In this document: in pieces, positions 1-7,469 of the stretch
How the letters are laid out: the number at the start of each line of letters is the position of its first letter
How positions within the stretch are numbered: position 1 is the first letter of the stretch
NCBI GenBank assembly: GCA_964472195.1
Contig: CAYYJH010000111.1
Span: 1 to 7,588, forward strand
Length of the DNA stretch: 7,588 nt
Direction: 5' to 3'
From: BS750m-G4 sp964472195
GTDB taxonomy: Bacteria > Bacteroidota > Ignavibacteria > Tepidaquicellales > Tepidaquicellaceae
The notes under the pieces: generated by a model
What the model was told of the DNA's origin: nothing
What the model saw: the letters and a program-made list of their open reading frames with translations, nothing else
The model's database searches: none
Program-made: the position numbers and the translations under genes

Positions 1-52
1 TAATTCTCAGTTTAAAAACTATGCAGTTAAAAATAAAAATCTATATATTATT

Positions 53-96
53 AAGTAAATAATGTCTACGCATAGTTCGTAGACAATTTACTTTTT
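53..96 (+). terminator. Strong hairpin with short T-tract, candidate terminator
   Basis: The inner stem pairs 63-70 (TGTCTACG) perfectly with 78-85 (CGTAGACA) around a 7-nt loop (71-77, CATAGTT). The outer stem pairs 53-60 (AAGTAAAT) with 86-93 (ATTTACTT). The only interruption is a 2-nt AA bulge at 61-62, so about 16 base pairs form. Five T residues (92-96) end the 3' arm, which suits Rho-independent termination of a rightward transcript entering from left of the window. Read on the minus strand, as the 3' end of the leftward glycosyltransferase mRNA, the hairpin is followed by mixed A/T and T-runs only appear about 12 nt later, so termination there is less convincing. The loop is also complementary to 17-24, which is not a normal terminator property. 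Confidence 0.55.
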
Positions 97-225
97 ACTA
101 AATTATTTCAGATATAAAAAAGGCAATATCAGCTGAAATATATTACTCAGTTATAAATAGAAATGGCTTTGTTCATAGAGCGGGAATGAGTCTCAAAAAA
201 TTGGGTTTTGGAAAGCATCATCGTC

Positions 226-1770
226 CTACTCGTAATGTTTCATTTCATTCCAATCATCTTTAATAGGTGTTTTATATCCCCTGCACAAATAAATAATAAG
301 GTTGTTTTCATAAGGCATGGCATATTTATTTATATGCACTGCTGTTTCTTCGACATAATCAAAATACTCCATCTTATTTTGCTTATCCTCACCCCCAATA
401 AATATAATAATGTTTATACTATCCCCCCCATAACCCCAATGCCAATAACTATTGTGAGAACTAATTGCAATTGGGAGATCATATTTTTCTCTGAAGAAGT
501 CTATGGCACCTGCCTCACCATAATTTCTACCAAAAACTACTGTTCGCCTTTTTTCTTCTTTAGAAAGGTTTGTATATACTTTAGATACTGTTATCGCCAG
601 CTCTTCCCAACCAAACATATCTGCATACATCTGAGGAAGGGCTCCCATTTCCTTCATTTCACCTGATGATGGTTCAATGCCAAAGGATTTTGAATAATTT
701 ATGTATGAATCAACAGGTAAAACAGGTAATGCAAAAGGAGTAAAAATTAAGCCACATAGTAAAAGAATAATTGTTATAGGTTTTAACCAGTTAAGATTTT
801 TAAGACTTATAATTTGACCCAACGCAAAACTGCCTAATGCGAACACAGTTGGATAGATGGGTGATAAATAATAGACCTTTGCTCTTGTGAAAATAAATAA
901 GGTAAATAATGCAATATAAATCCATCCAAACAGTCTGTATTTCTTTCCCTCTTTGGTAAACAGAATATATATCAATCCGATAATCATAATAATAAAAGAA
1001 ATTACGTATGATTGAAGTATTTGTTCTAATGCAAACTCAATAGGGGAGAGCGGTTTATTCTTGTTTAAAGCAGCATTCTTTCCAAATTCGATAGTAGGAT
1101 AGTCATGACTTATTTGCCAGAGAATATTTGGAAGGAATATTATTATGGCTATAATGATTCCTAACCAAAACCATTTCTCCCTTAGAAATTTTCTGTTTGA
1201 AGTCAATAACAGTCCAATAGCTAATCCGAAACACAAGAATAGAATTGAATGTTTGTTTTGTAATCCTACTCCTAAAACTATACCGAACAATACCCATAGC
1301 TTTGAATTGTTTGTGTTAATTATTCTCACCAGGATGTATGCTTCGATAGTCCATAACAGTACATCGAAAGAATTCATTGAGAGTATATGAAACATGAACA
1401 AAAACACCGGAGCAACGGCAACAGAGAGTGCGGCAACAAATTGCGAAAACAATTTCCCCCCAAGTTCACGAACTATATATCCCGTTAGGAAAATCGTTCC
1501 GCCCCCGGCTATGACCGAGAATATCCGGATAGCAAACAATGAATCCCCAAACAGAAAACGCGTTAAATAAGCTATGAGCGCTATCATCGGAGGATGATCG
1601 ACGTATCCAAAATCAAGATGCTCACTACACGCAACATAATAAAATTCGTCGCGGAAATATCCGTACTCATTAATAAAAAGGATATGAAGGAGAATGTATA
1701 ATATACTTAAATAAGAAATTACAGCAATATCACTTAGCCATATTCTTTTAGGAAATTCTTCTTCATCCAT
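226..1770 (-). CDS. Family-39 (PMT_2/ArnT-like) polytopic glycosyltransferase
   Basis: This 514-residue integral membrane protein is predicted to transfer a sugar from a polyprenyl-phosphate donor to an acceptor on the outer face of the cytoplasmic membrane; the acceptor cannot be read from sequence. The first membrane segment (about 13-34) is followed by a loop with Asp41-Glu42 (FRDEFYY), the acidic pair expected for the catalytic loop of GT39/GT-C enzymes, and then Asp58-His-Pro-Pro61, another hallmark of the family. Roughly ten more hydrophobic segments run to about residue 352. A soluble tail (353-514) carries GEAGAIDFF (418-426) and an SHNSYWHWGYG stretch (438-448) that I associate with this PMT_2 subgroup. 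The ATG at 1770 is supported by AGGA 9 nt upstream. It lies 27 nt behind the lipoprotein gene, so co-transcription is likely. The assignment to GT39 is firm; protein O-mannosylation versus lipid or polysaccharide modification is unresolved. Confidence 0.85.
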   Translation of the reverse strand: MDEEEFPKRIWLSDIAVISYLSILYILLHILFINEYGYFRDEFYYVACSEHLDFGYVDHPPMIALIAYLTRFLFGDSLFAIRIFSVIAGGGTIFLTGYIVRELGGKLFSQFVAALSVAVAPVFLFMFHILSMNSFDVLLWTIEAYILVRIINTNNSKLWVLFGIVLGVGLQNKHSILFLCFGLAIGLLLTSNRKFLREKWFWLGIIIAIIIFLPNILWQISHDYPTIEFGKNAALNKNKPLSPIEFALEQILQSYVISFIIMIIGLIYILFTKEGKKYRLFGWIYIALFTLFIFTRAKVYYLSPIYPTVFALGSFALGQIISLKNLNWLKPITIILLLCGLIFTPFALPVLPVDSYINYSKSFGIEPSSGEMKEMGALPQMYADMFGWEELAITVSKVYTNLSKEEKRRTVVFGRNYGEAGAIDFFREKYDLPIAISSHNSYWHWGYGGDSINIIIFIGGEDKQNKMEYFDYVEETAVHINKYAMPYENNLIIYLCRGYKTPIKDDWNEMKHYE

Positions 1771-1779
1771 TTAATTGTA

Positions 1780-1783
1780 TCCT
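1780..1783 (-). promoter_or_regulatory. Shine-Dalgarno of the glycosyltransferase gene
   Basis: On the minus strand AGGA lies 9 nt before the ATG at 1770. It sits in the 27-nt gap after the lipoprotein stop codon and supports the chosen start. Confidence 0.5.
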
Positions 1784-1797
1784 ATTTCGGTTTAAGA

Positions 1798-2517
1798 TTA
1801 TTTTATTGCTATCTTTAGGAATGTTTCAGAATCGCTTAGTATTTCTTTTTGTGCTTTCGAAAATTCAGTGTTCTCTGGGTTTACTGTTTCGTTATTACTG
1901 TCTATCCACTTGATTAATTTATTATCACTTAGGTAGAATTTATTTTCTTCTGTTTCAATAATATCTCCATATGGTTTTTCATAATGATAAGTTTTAGAAT
2001 ATATAAAGAACGGTTTACCATCCTTGTAATAATATTCTTCAACTCTTTTACCCATTTCCCCATAATGATTTGCTGTTATTTTTCTGACATCACTTTTGCT
2101 GGTAAATATATCAAGTTCACCACCCTCTGTCGAAAAACCAGAAAGCTCTTTTGTCTTTTTTGAAAAATTGTTAATGTTGTTATTTATGTTGTTGTATTCC
2201 TTTCTAATAAGTTCAATTTTTTTCTCGTCTGTTAATTCTATGTTTTGACTATCGTCGTCAACTTTGTCAGTGTCTTTTAAAACATCCTCCGCATTTAAAC
2301 TATCATTTTGAGTTTCCCACTTTAATACTTCTAATTCTCTCTTTACTAATTCTTCCTCCCGTTTTCGTAGTTCTTCTTCTTTCTTCATTAGTTCTATCTC
2401 TTTTAATGTTGGGTCTTCGGATTTGTCATCGTTACCACAGCTTCCGAAGATGAAAAGAAACATTATTATGAAGTACATTTTTGCTTTCATTGTCATATTG
2501 TTTTGAGTTTTTATCAT
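1798..2517 (-). CDS. Putative coiled-coil lipoprotein of unknown function
   Basis: This 239-residue protein is not one I recognise by name. Residues 11-26 form a positively charged then hydrophobic signal peptide ending in Phe-Gly-Ser-Cys27, a plausible lipobox, followed by Gly-Asn-Asp-Asp. That predicts a lipid-anchored, membrane-attached product facing the periplasm. Residues about 38-67 are a highly charged Glu/Lys helix with near-heptad repeats (KKEEELRKREEEL...), which should form a coiled coil. An Asp/Ser-rich linker leads to a second helix (about 97-125) and a beta-rich part (about 132-215) with the pattern 'EEYYYKDGKPFFIYSKTY', seen in many uncharacterised Bacteroidota-type secreted proteins. 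The start could be Met1 (2517) or Met10 (2490); the latter gives a signal peptide of more typical length, and neither has a clear Shine-Dalgarno. It is probably first in an operon with the glycosyltransferase. No function is assigned. Confidence 0.75.
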   Translation of the reverse strand: MIKTQNNMTMKAKMYFIIMFLFIFGSCGNDDKSEDPTLKEIELMKKEEELRKREEELVKRELEVLKWETQNDSLNAEDVLKDTDKVDDDSQNIELTDEKKIELIRKEYNNINNNINNFSKKTKELSGFSTEGGELDIFTSKSDVRKITANHYGEMGKRVEEYYYKDGKPFFIYSKTYHYEKPYGDIIETEENKFYLSDNKLIKWIDSNNETVNPENTEFSKAQKEILSDSETFLKIAIK

Positions 2518-2763
2518 GCAAATTTGTTAGATATAGTTTAGTTTCAATTGCGAGTCATTACGGGAGTTGTTTCAATGATAGTTTAAAGATTCTTTGAATT
2601 TTTATTATCTTAAAAGACTACACAAAATAGAAAAAAATTAACAAATAATAAATTTGGAAATGTTTTTTAAATAATCATGAATAAAGTAATTTGTGTATTT
2701 AAAGAATAAGAGTTTTCATATATTTTAATATGAATTTTAAATTATTGAGTCGTAGTTGCTAAA
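2518..2763. promoter_or_regulatory. Divergent intergenic region, expected to hold both promoters
   Basis: This 246-nt, very AT-rich spacer separates the leftward lipoprotein operon from the rightward xdh operon, so both promoters should lie here. For the leftward side the best sigma70-like match is ATGACT (2558-2553) and TATATC (2535-2530) with a 17-nt spacer, four of six matches in each box; it would leave a leader of only a few nucleotides before the ATG at 2517, so it is weak. For xdh, TATATT at 2719-2724 resembles a -10 box but has no matching -35, and no TTTG/TAnnTTTG Bacteroidota-type pair has the right spacing. GTTTCAAT occurs twice, at 2541-2548 and 2569-2576. I see no purine-riboswitch core and no convincing operator. 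Confidence 0.4.
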
Positions 2764-4200
2764 TTGATTAACTTTCTTCTAAATAACGAGAGCATCTCTA
2801 TAGATCTTCCTCCTGGTATGTTATTGTTGGATTTTATAAGGGGTAACAAAGGATTGATAGGGACAAAAGAAAGTTGCAAGGAGGGCGATTGTGGGGCATG
2901 CTTGGTTTTGTTGGGAAAGATTTATGAAAACAATATCAGATACACCCCCATCAATTCTTGTCTATTACCTGTTGGGGAAGTTCAGGGAAAACACGTTGTC
3001 ACGATTGAGGGTATAAATACTGATTCTTTAAATCCTATACAGAAAGCTTTCCTTTCGGAGGGAGCAATTCAGTGTGGTTATTGCATCCCAGGTTTCATTG
3101 TTTCTTTAACTTCATTTTTCTTGAACTCAAAGACGTTAAATGAGGAGGAAGCTGTTTCTTATATTGATGGAAATATCTGCCGTTGCACAGGTTACGTGTC
3201 GATTATTAGAGCTGTAAAAAAAATTTTGAAAGAGTTAAAACCTTCTTCTGTGGAAAAAAGTATTTCAAAGCATACAATAACAAGAATAAAGTTTTTAGTG
3301 GACATTAAAATCCTTCCTGAATACTTTTTAGATATTCCGAAGCGGTTACAACAATTATCCGTAAATGAAAAACCTAAAATTACAAAACTTAGCGAGGGAT
3401 CTATTCTTGTCGGTGGTGGTACGGATCTCTTTGTTCAAAACCCTGACTATCTCATAAATAAAAACTTGAAATTTCTTTCAAATAACAAAGAGTTACTGAA
3501 AATCTGGATTGATAAAGAGAGGTGTTATATTGGATCCATGGTAACGGTCGAGGAAATCATGAATTCTACTACAATGAAAAAGATGTTTCCGGGCATTGCT
3601 AAATTCTTCAGGCTCATCGCATCAACTCCAATTCGAAATAGAGCAACCCTTGGTGGTAACATTATTAATGCTTCTCCAATCGGAGATTTGACAATATTTT
3701 TCATGTCGCTTAATGCTTCCATCGTTTTGAATGATGGCAAAAAAAAGAGAGAGCTATTACTGAAGAATTTTTTTGTGGATTACAAGCAGCTTGACAAAAA
3801 AGAGGGAGAGATATTAGAACATCTGAGTTTTGAAATACCTGGCAAGGATTCATTATTTAATTTTGAGAAAATATCGCAACGCAGACATCTTGATATCGCA
3901 AGTGCTAATTCATCAATTCAACTTCAGCAAGCGGACGGGGTAATTGGATCGATTGCATTATCTTCTGGTGGAGTTGCCCCAATACCTTTGTGTTTATCAA
4001 AAACGGCTGAATATTTAACAGGAAAAGTAATTAATAGTACTTTAATTAAAGAAGCTTCCAAGATCGCACAATCTGAAATTTCACCGATAAGTGACGTACG
4101 TGGCTCCAAAGAATATAAAAGATTATTGCTCCGCCAGATTATATATTCCCATTTTATCACGCTCTGTCCCGAAAAAATTGATATGGAGGCTTTATTGTGA
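2764..4200 (+). CDS. xdhA: Xanthine dehydrogenase small subunit (2Fe-2S and FAD)
   Basis: This is the electron-transfer subunit of a two-subunit molybdenum hydroxylase. It takes electrons from the Mo centre in XdhB through two [2Fe-2S] clusters to FAD and on to an acceptor, normally NAD+. Residues 1-75 are the plant-ferredoxin-like domain with Cys38, Cys43, Cys46 and Cys66. Residues 76-155 are the helical domain with Cys104, Cys107, Cys139 and Cys141 (QCGYC, CRCTGY). Residues about 208-380 bind FAD: VGGGTDLF (216-223), TLGGNIINASPIGD (295-308) and RRHLDIA (373-379). The C-terminal CO-dehydrogenase-flavoprotein domain follows. The length of 478 fits XdhA of the Rhodobacter type, in which both modules are fused. 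The start is a TTG: an in-frame stop lies 18 nt upstream, and the next ATG (codon 19) would cut into the ferredoxin fold. No Shine-Dalgarno is visible. The stop overlaps xdhB. Confidence 0.93.
   Translation: MINFLLNNESISIDLPPGMLLLDFIRGNKGLIGTKESCKEGDCGACLVLLGKIYENNIRYTPINSCLLPVGEVQGKHVVTIEGINTDSLNPIQKAFLSEGAIQCGYCIPGFIVSLTSFFLNSKTLNEEEAVSYIDGNICRCTGYVSIIRAVKKILKELKPSSVEKSISKHTITRIKFLVDIKILPEYFLDIPKRLQQLSVNEKPKITKLSEGSILVGGGTDLFVQNPDYLINKNLKFLSNNKELLKIWIDKERCYIGSMVTVEEIMNSTTMKKMFPGIAKFFRLIASTPIRNRATLGGNIINASPIGDLTIFFMSLNASIVLNDGKKKRELLLKNFFVDYKQLDKKEGEILEHLSFEIPGKDSLFNFEKISQRRHLDIASANSSIQLQQADGVIGSIALSSGGVAPIPLCLSKTAEYLTGKVINSTLIKEASKIAQSEISPISDVRGSKEYKRLLLRQIIYSHFITLCPEKIDMEALL
4185..4189 (+). 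promoter_or_regulatory. Strong Shine-Dalgarno for xdhB inside the end of xdhA
   Basis: A perfect GGAGG lies 7 nt before the GTG start at 4197. It decides that start, because the GTG shares bases with the xdhA stop (GTGA), and it suggests translational coupling of the two subunits in a 1:1 complex. Confidence 0.75.
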
Positions 4201-6455
4201 AAAACACAGATGATTGTTTACACGTTAGAGGCGAATCGGTGTTTATTGATGACAGGTTGGTTCCAGAGGGAACTCTTTATGCTGCTGTTTTATCGTCGCC
4301 CGTTCCACATGCTAAAATTATAGAATTCGATATTTCAAAAGCAAAAAGTATGGAAGGCTTCGAAGATATTTTTTCTGCTGACGATATACCGGGCGAAAAT
4401 CAAGTTGGAAATATTGTTAGGGATGAGGTTCTGTTCGCCGATGAAGAAGTTCATTATATAGGTCAGCCAATCGCTATCGTGGTAAGTAGGAGTGACGCTA
4501 TTTCACATAAGGCAATAAGAGAAATCAAAATTGAGTTCGATGAATTTAAACCGGTGTTTGATCCGAGGGAAGCGTATAAAAAGGGACTGCTAATAACACC
4601 ACCTCGAACTTTTTCATTAGGGGATGTGAATAATGAATGGGAAAAATGTGATTTAATAATTGAGGGTACAGTCGAATCCGGAGGACAGGAGCACATATAC
4701 ATGGAAACACAAGGTGCTTTTGCGTATCCCTCAGAAGATGGTACAATCAAAATTATATCTTCCACTCAGGCTCCTACTGCTGTTCAGAGAATAGCAGCCA
4801 ACGTTCTTGGTTTACCAATGCATAAAGTCGAAGTTGATGTATTGCGTCTGGGTGGAGGCTTTGGCGGGAAAGAAGACCAGGCTGTGTCGTGGGCAGTAAT
4901 GGCAGCACTCGCAGCCTATAAATTAAAGAAACCCGTAAAACTTATCCTGCACAGAAAAGAAGATATTACAATGACAGGGAAAAGGCATTCCTACTCATCA
5001 GACTACAAGATGGGTCTAAGCAAGTCTGGTATAATTCTCGCTTATGAAGTTACTTTTTATCAAAATGCCGGAGCGGCTGCTGACCTCTCGACAGCAATTA
5101 TGGAAAGGAGTCTTTTTCATGCAACGAACAGTTATTATATACCTAATGCTAAAATAACATGCAATTCATGCAAAACAAATTTACCTCCGAATACCGCATT
5201 CCGTGGCTTTGGCGCTCCCCAGGCTATGTTTGTTATAGAATCTGCAATTTTTAAAGCTGCCGAGAAACTTGGTGTTGATCCATTAGTTATTCAAGAAAAG
5301 AACCTGTTAAAAAACGGCGATGAATTTACTTATGGAATGATATTACATAACAGCACGGCAAGAGAATGCTGGCAGACAGCTGAGAAGTATTATAATGTTG
5401 GAAAGTTATATGAAGATGTAAAAGAATTCAATTCTAAGAATAAGATTGTCAAAAAAGGTATCTCGATGATGCCGATATGTTTTGGTATTTCGTTTACAAA
5501 TATAATGATGAACCAGGCAAGTGTACTCGTACACGTTTACACAGACGGTAGTGTCAGTGTGAGCACAGCAGCTGTAGAAATGGGTCAGGGTGTAAACACC
5601 AAGATTCGTCAGGTTGCGGCAGATGTTTTTTCAGTTGACACAAACAGGATTAGAATAGAAAGCACAAATACTTCGAGGGTGGCAAATACATCTCCGACTG
5701 CTGCCAGTACAGGTGCCGATTTAAACGGTGGAGCAACAAGAATTGCTTGCATGAATATACTCGAGAGATTAAAGAGTTTCGTTTCTGATAAGTATAAAAA
5801 TAAAAATCCTGATGCAGTTACAATTAATAATGAAGTAATTTATTTAAACGGAAGGAAATCAGAGCTGGTTTGGGATAAACTTATAAACGAAGCTTATAAA
5901 AGCAGAATTAATTTATCTGCCCAGGCTCACTATGCAACACCTGATATTTTCTTTGATAAGAAAAAGGAGAAGGGAAAACCATTTGCTTATCATGTTTTTG
6001 GTGTAGCGATTACTGAGGTTACACTCGATTGTCTAAGAGGAATTTATGAAATTGATTCTGTTAAGATTGTTCATGATGTAGGTAAAAGTTTTAACAAACA
6101 AATTGACCTTGGACAGATGGAAGGCGGTGTAGTTCAGGGAATCGGTTGGGCAACGATTGAGGAATTAATATATGCAGAATCCGGAAAGCTTCTTGCAAAC
6201 TCATTTTCTACGTACAAAATACCGGATATTTATTTTGCACCTTCTGAAATAAAGGTTCACTTCCTTGAAAATAATGATAGTCATGCTGGAATATTTAACT
6301 CGAAAGCAATTGGGGAACCACCTTTCCTGTATGCGATAGGAACATACTTTGCACTGACTAAAGCAATGAAAGAGTTTCGCCCCGATTTAACAGTACGATA
6401 CTCTGTACCATTAACCCCGGAAAAAGTTTTACTTGCATTGTATGACGAACATTAA
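4197..6455 (+). CDS. xdhB: Xanthine dehydrogenase molybdopterin-binding large subunit
   Basis: This catalytic subunit hydroxylates hypoxanthine to xanthine and xanthine to urate at a sulfurated Mo-molybdopterin centre in the cytoplasm. The aldehyde oxidase/xanthine dehydrogenase a/b-hammerhead domain spans about 8-120 and the two Mo-binding domains span about 130-745. Hand alignment to bovine enzyme gives the whole active site: Gln191 (bovine Q767), Glu226 in GGGFGGKE (E802), Arg304 in MERSLF (R880), Arg336 and Phe338 in FRGFG (R912, F914), Phe433 in ISFT (F1009), Gln464 in MGQG (Q1040), Ala502-Ala503 (A1078-A1079) and the catalytic base Glu707 in GEPP (E1261). Glu226 and Arg304 are the residues that separate xanthine dehydrogenases from aldehyde oxidases. 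The length of 752 is usual for XdhB. It begins at GTG, overlaps xdhA by 4 nt and is followed 23 nt later by xdhC. Sister purine hydroxylases cannot be fully excluded. Confidence 0.93.
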   Translation: MKNTDDCLHVRGESVFIDDRLVPEGTLYAAVLSSPVPHAKIIEFDISKAKSMEGFEDIFSADDIPGENQVGNIVRDEVLFADEEVHYIGQPIAIVVSRSDAISHKAIREIKIEFDEFKPVFDPREAYKKGLLITPPRTFSLGDVNNEWEKCDLIIEGTVESGGQEHIYMETQGAFAYPSEDGTIKIISSTQAPTAVQRIAANVLGLPMHKVEVDVLRLGGGFGGKEDQAVSWAVMAALAAYKLKKPVKLILHRKEDITMTGKRHSYSSDYKMGLSKSGIILAYEVTFYQNAGAAADLSTAIMERSLFHATNSYYIPNAKITCNSCKTNLPPNTAFRGFGAPQAMFVIESAIFKAAEKLGVDPLVIQEKNLLKNGDEFTYGMILHNSTARECWQTAEKYYNVGKLYEDVKEFNSKNKIVKKGISMMPICFGISFTNIMMNQASVLVHVYTDGSVSVSTAAVEMGQGVNTKIRQVAADVFSVDTNRIRIESTNTSRVANTSPTAASTGADLNGGATRIACMNILERLKSFVSDKYKNKNPDAVTINNEVIYLNGRKSELVWDKLINEAYKSRINLSAQAHYATPDIFFDKKKEKGKPFAYHVFGVAITEVTLDCLRGIYEIDSVKIVHDVGKSFNKQIDLGQMEGGVVQGIGWATIEELIYAESGKLLANSFSTYKIPDIYFAPSEIKVHFLENNDSHAGIFNSKAIGEPPFLYAIGTYFALTKAMKEFRPDLTVRYSVPLTPEKVLLALYDEH

Positions 6456-6478
6456 AAGAAAAAGATAAAATTATTAAT

Positions 6479-7459
6479 ATGGAAGATCTATCACTCTGGA
6501 AATACATTCTAACATGTCTGCAAAACAAAGTTCGGTCTGTTTTAATGATTGTTGTTGATAGCGAGGGCTTTAGTCCCGGGAAACCGGGATTCAAAATGGT
6601 TATAGCAGGTGACGGGAATTTGTGTGGTTCTATCGGCGGTGGAATCATGGAGTATAACCTTGTTGAAGAAGCACGAGATATGCTATTGAAAAAGAATTAC
6701 ATGCCAACACTGGAAATACAAGTTCATAATCCTGATGCAGATTCGGATAAATCAGGAATGATTTGCGGTGGAAGACAAACCATAATCTTGTTTCCTTTTA
6801 AACCAGAGTACAGAGTAACAGTAGAAGATATAATTCGTTCAATCGAAAATAATAAGCCAGGGAAATTTGTTGTAACAGAGAATAGCATATTATTAAGCTC
6901 TGATTTGATTAGTGGAAAACAGATGACATTCAAACAATCTTCTAAAACGGATTGGGTTTATGAGGAAAATTTAGGGATTAGAAATACAGCTTATATAATC
7001 GGCGGTGGACACGTTGGACTTGCAATGTCGAAAGTTCTTGCACTGCTCAATTTTTATATAGTGATAATAGATGACCGCTCAGACGTGAGCACACTTAAGG
7101 AAAATGTTTATGCTGATGAAATAGTAACATTACCATTTAATAAAATAAATGAATATATCCCCGAGGGAGAAAACAATTATGTCATTATAATGACTCCATC
7201 TCACAGGGGGGATGAAACTTCTCTTAAACAGGTAATAAGGAAAGAGCTTGCATACATTGGGATGATGGGCAGTACAAGAAAAGTCAAAGAAGTTTTCAAT
7301 GATATGAGAGTAGCTGGTTATTCCGATGAAGAGTTAAAGAAAGTTCATTCTCCTATTGGTCTTCCTATTAAAAGCAACACACCCGAAGAAATTGCTATCA
7401 GCATTGCTGCGGAGATAATACATGTGAAAAATTCTGCAAAAGAATTAAATTACCCGTGA
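6479..7459 (+). CDS. xdhC: XdhC-type molybdenum cofactor insertion chaperone
   Basis: XdhC binds molybdenum cofactor, helps a cysteine desulfurase sulfurate it, and delivers it to the XdhB subunit; it is not part of the finished enzyme. The N-terminal XdhC/CoxI domain (about 8-105) shows SPGKPGFKM (32-40), GSIGGGIMEYN (50-60) and MICGGRQTI (94-102), whose Cys96 is the conserved cysteine of the family. The C-terminal XdhC Rossmann domain (about 168-315) shows YIIGGGHVGLA (172-182), Asp198-Asp199 at the end of the second strand, TPSHRGDE (239-246), YIGMMGSTRKV (259-269) and SPIGLPIKSNTPEEIAISIAAEI (291-313). The length of 326 is normal. The ATG is the only sensible start; its leader is A-rich without a clear Shine-Dalgarno. 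It lies 23 nt after xdhB in the same operon, as expected for its substrate enzyme. Confidence 0.92.
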   Translation: MEDLSLWKYILTCLQNKVRSVLMIVVDSEGFSPGKPGFKMVIAGDGNLCGSIGGGIMEYNLVEEARDMLLKKNYMPTLEIQVHNPDADSDKSGMICGGRQTIILFPFKPEYRVTVEDIIRSIENNKPGKFVVTENSILLSSDLISGKQMTFKQSSKTDWVYEENLGIRNTAYIIGGGHVGLAMSKVLALLNFYIVIIDDRSDVSTLKENVYADEIVTLPFNKINEYIPEGENNYVIIMTPSHRGDETSLKQVIRKELAYIGMMGSTRKVKEVFNDMRVAGYSDEELKKVHSPIGLPIKSNTPEEIAISIAAEIIHVKNSAKELNYP

Positions 7460-7469
7460 AGTCAGAAAA

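Noticed and set aside
104..140. Second hairpin, TATTTCAG (104-111) with CTGAAATA (133-140)
   Set aside because: The loop is 21 nt, the stem is AT-rich, and no T-tract follows on either strand close enough for a convincing terminator.
208..666. Plus-strand open frame of 152 codons
   Set aside because: It lies entirely antisense to the well-supported glycosyltransferase tail, has Phe/Ile/Cys-rich composition typical of a shadow frame, and shows no domain.
2541..2640. Possible purine riboswitch ahead of the xdh operon (GGGAGTTGTTTC-like bases at 2562-2573)
   Set aside because: The conserved three-way-junction core and flanking pairing are absent; only a few bases resemble the consensus.
2653..2693. 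Bacteroidota-type promoter (TTTG at 2653 and TAATTTG at 2687)
   Set aside because: The spacing is about 30 nt instead of about 19, and the second box lacks one base of the TAnnTTTG consensus.
5310..5370. Apparent Phe-to-Tyr change at the substrate-stacking Phe914 position (Tyr379 of XdhB)
   Set aside because: Counting residues from Gln1040 and Arg880 places bovine F914 in the FRGFG motif, where this protein keeps Phe338. The Tyr379 alignment was an offset error.
6358..6648. Minus-strand open frame bridging xdhB and xdhC
   Set aside because: It is antisense to two genes with clear family motifs; its Pro-rich reading is the complement of their codons.
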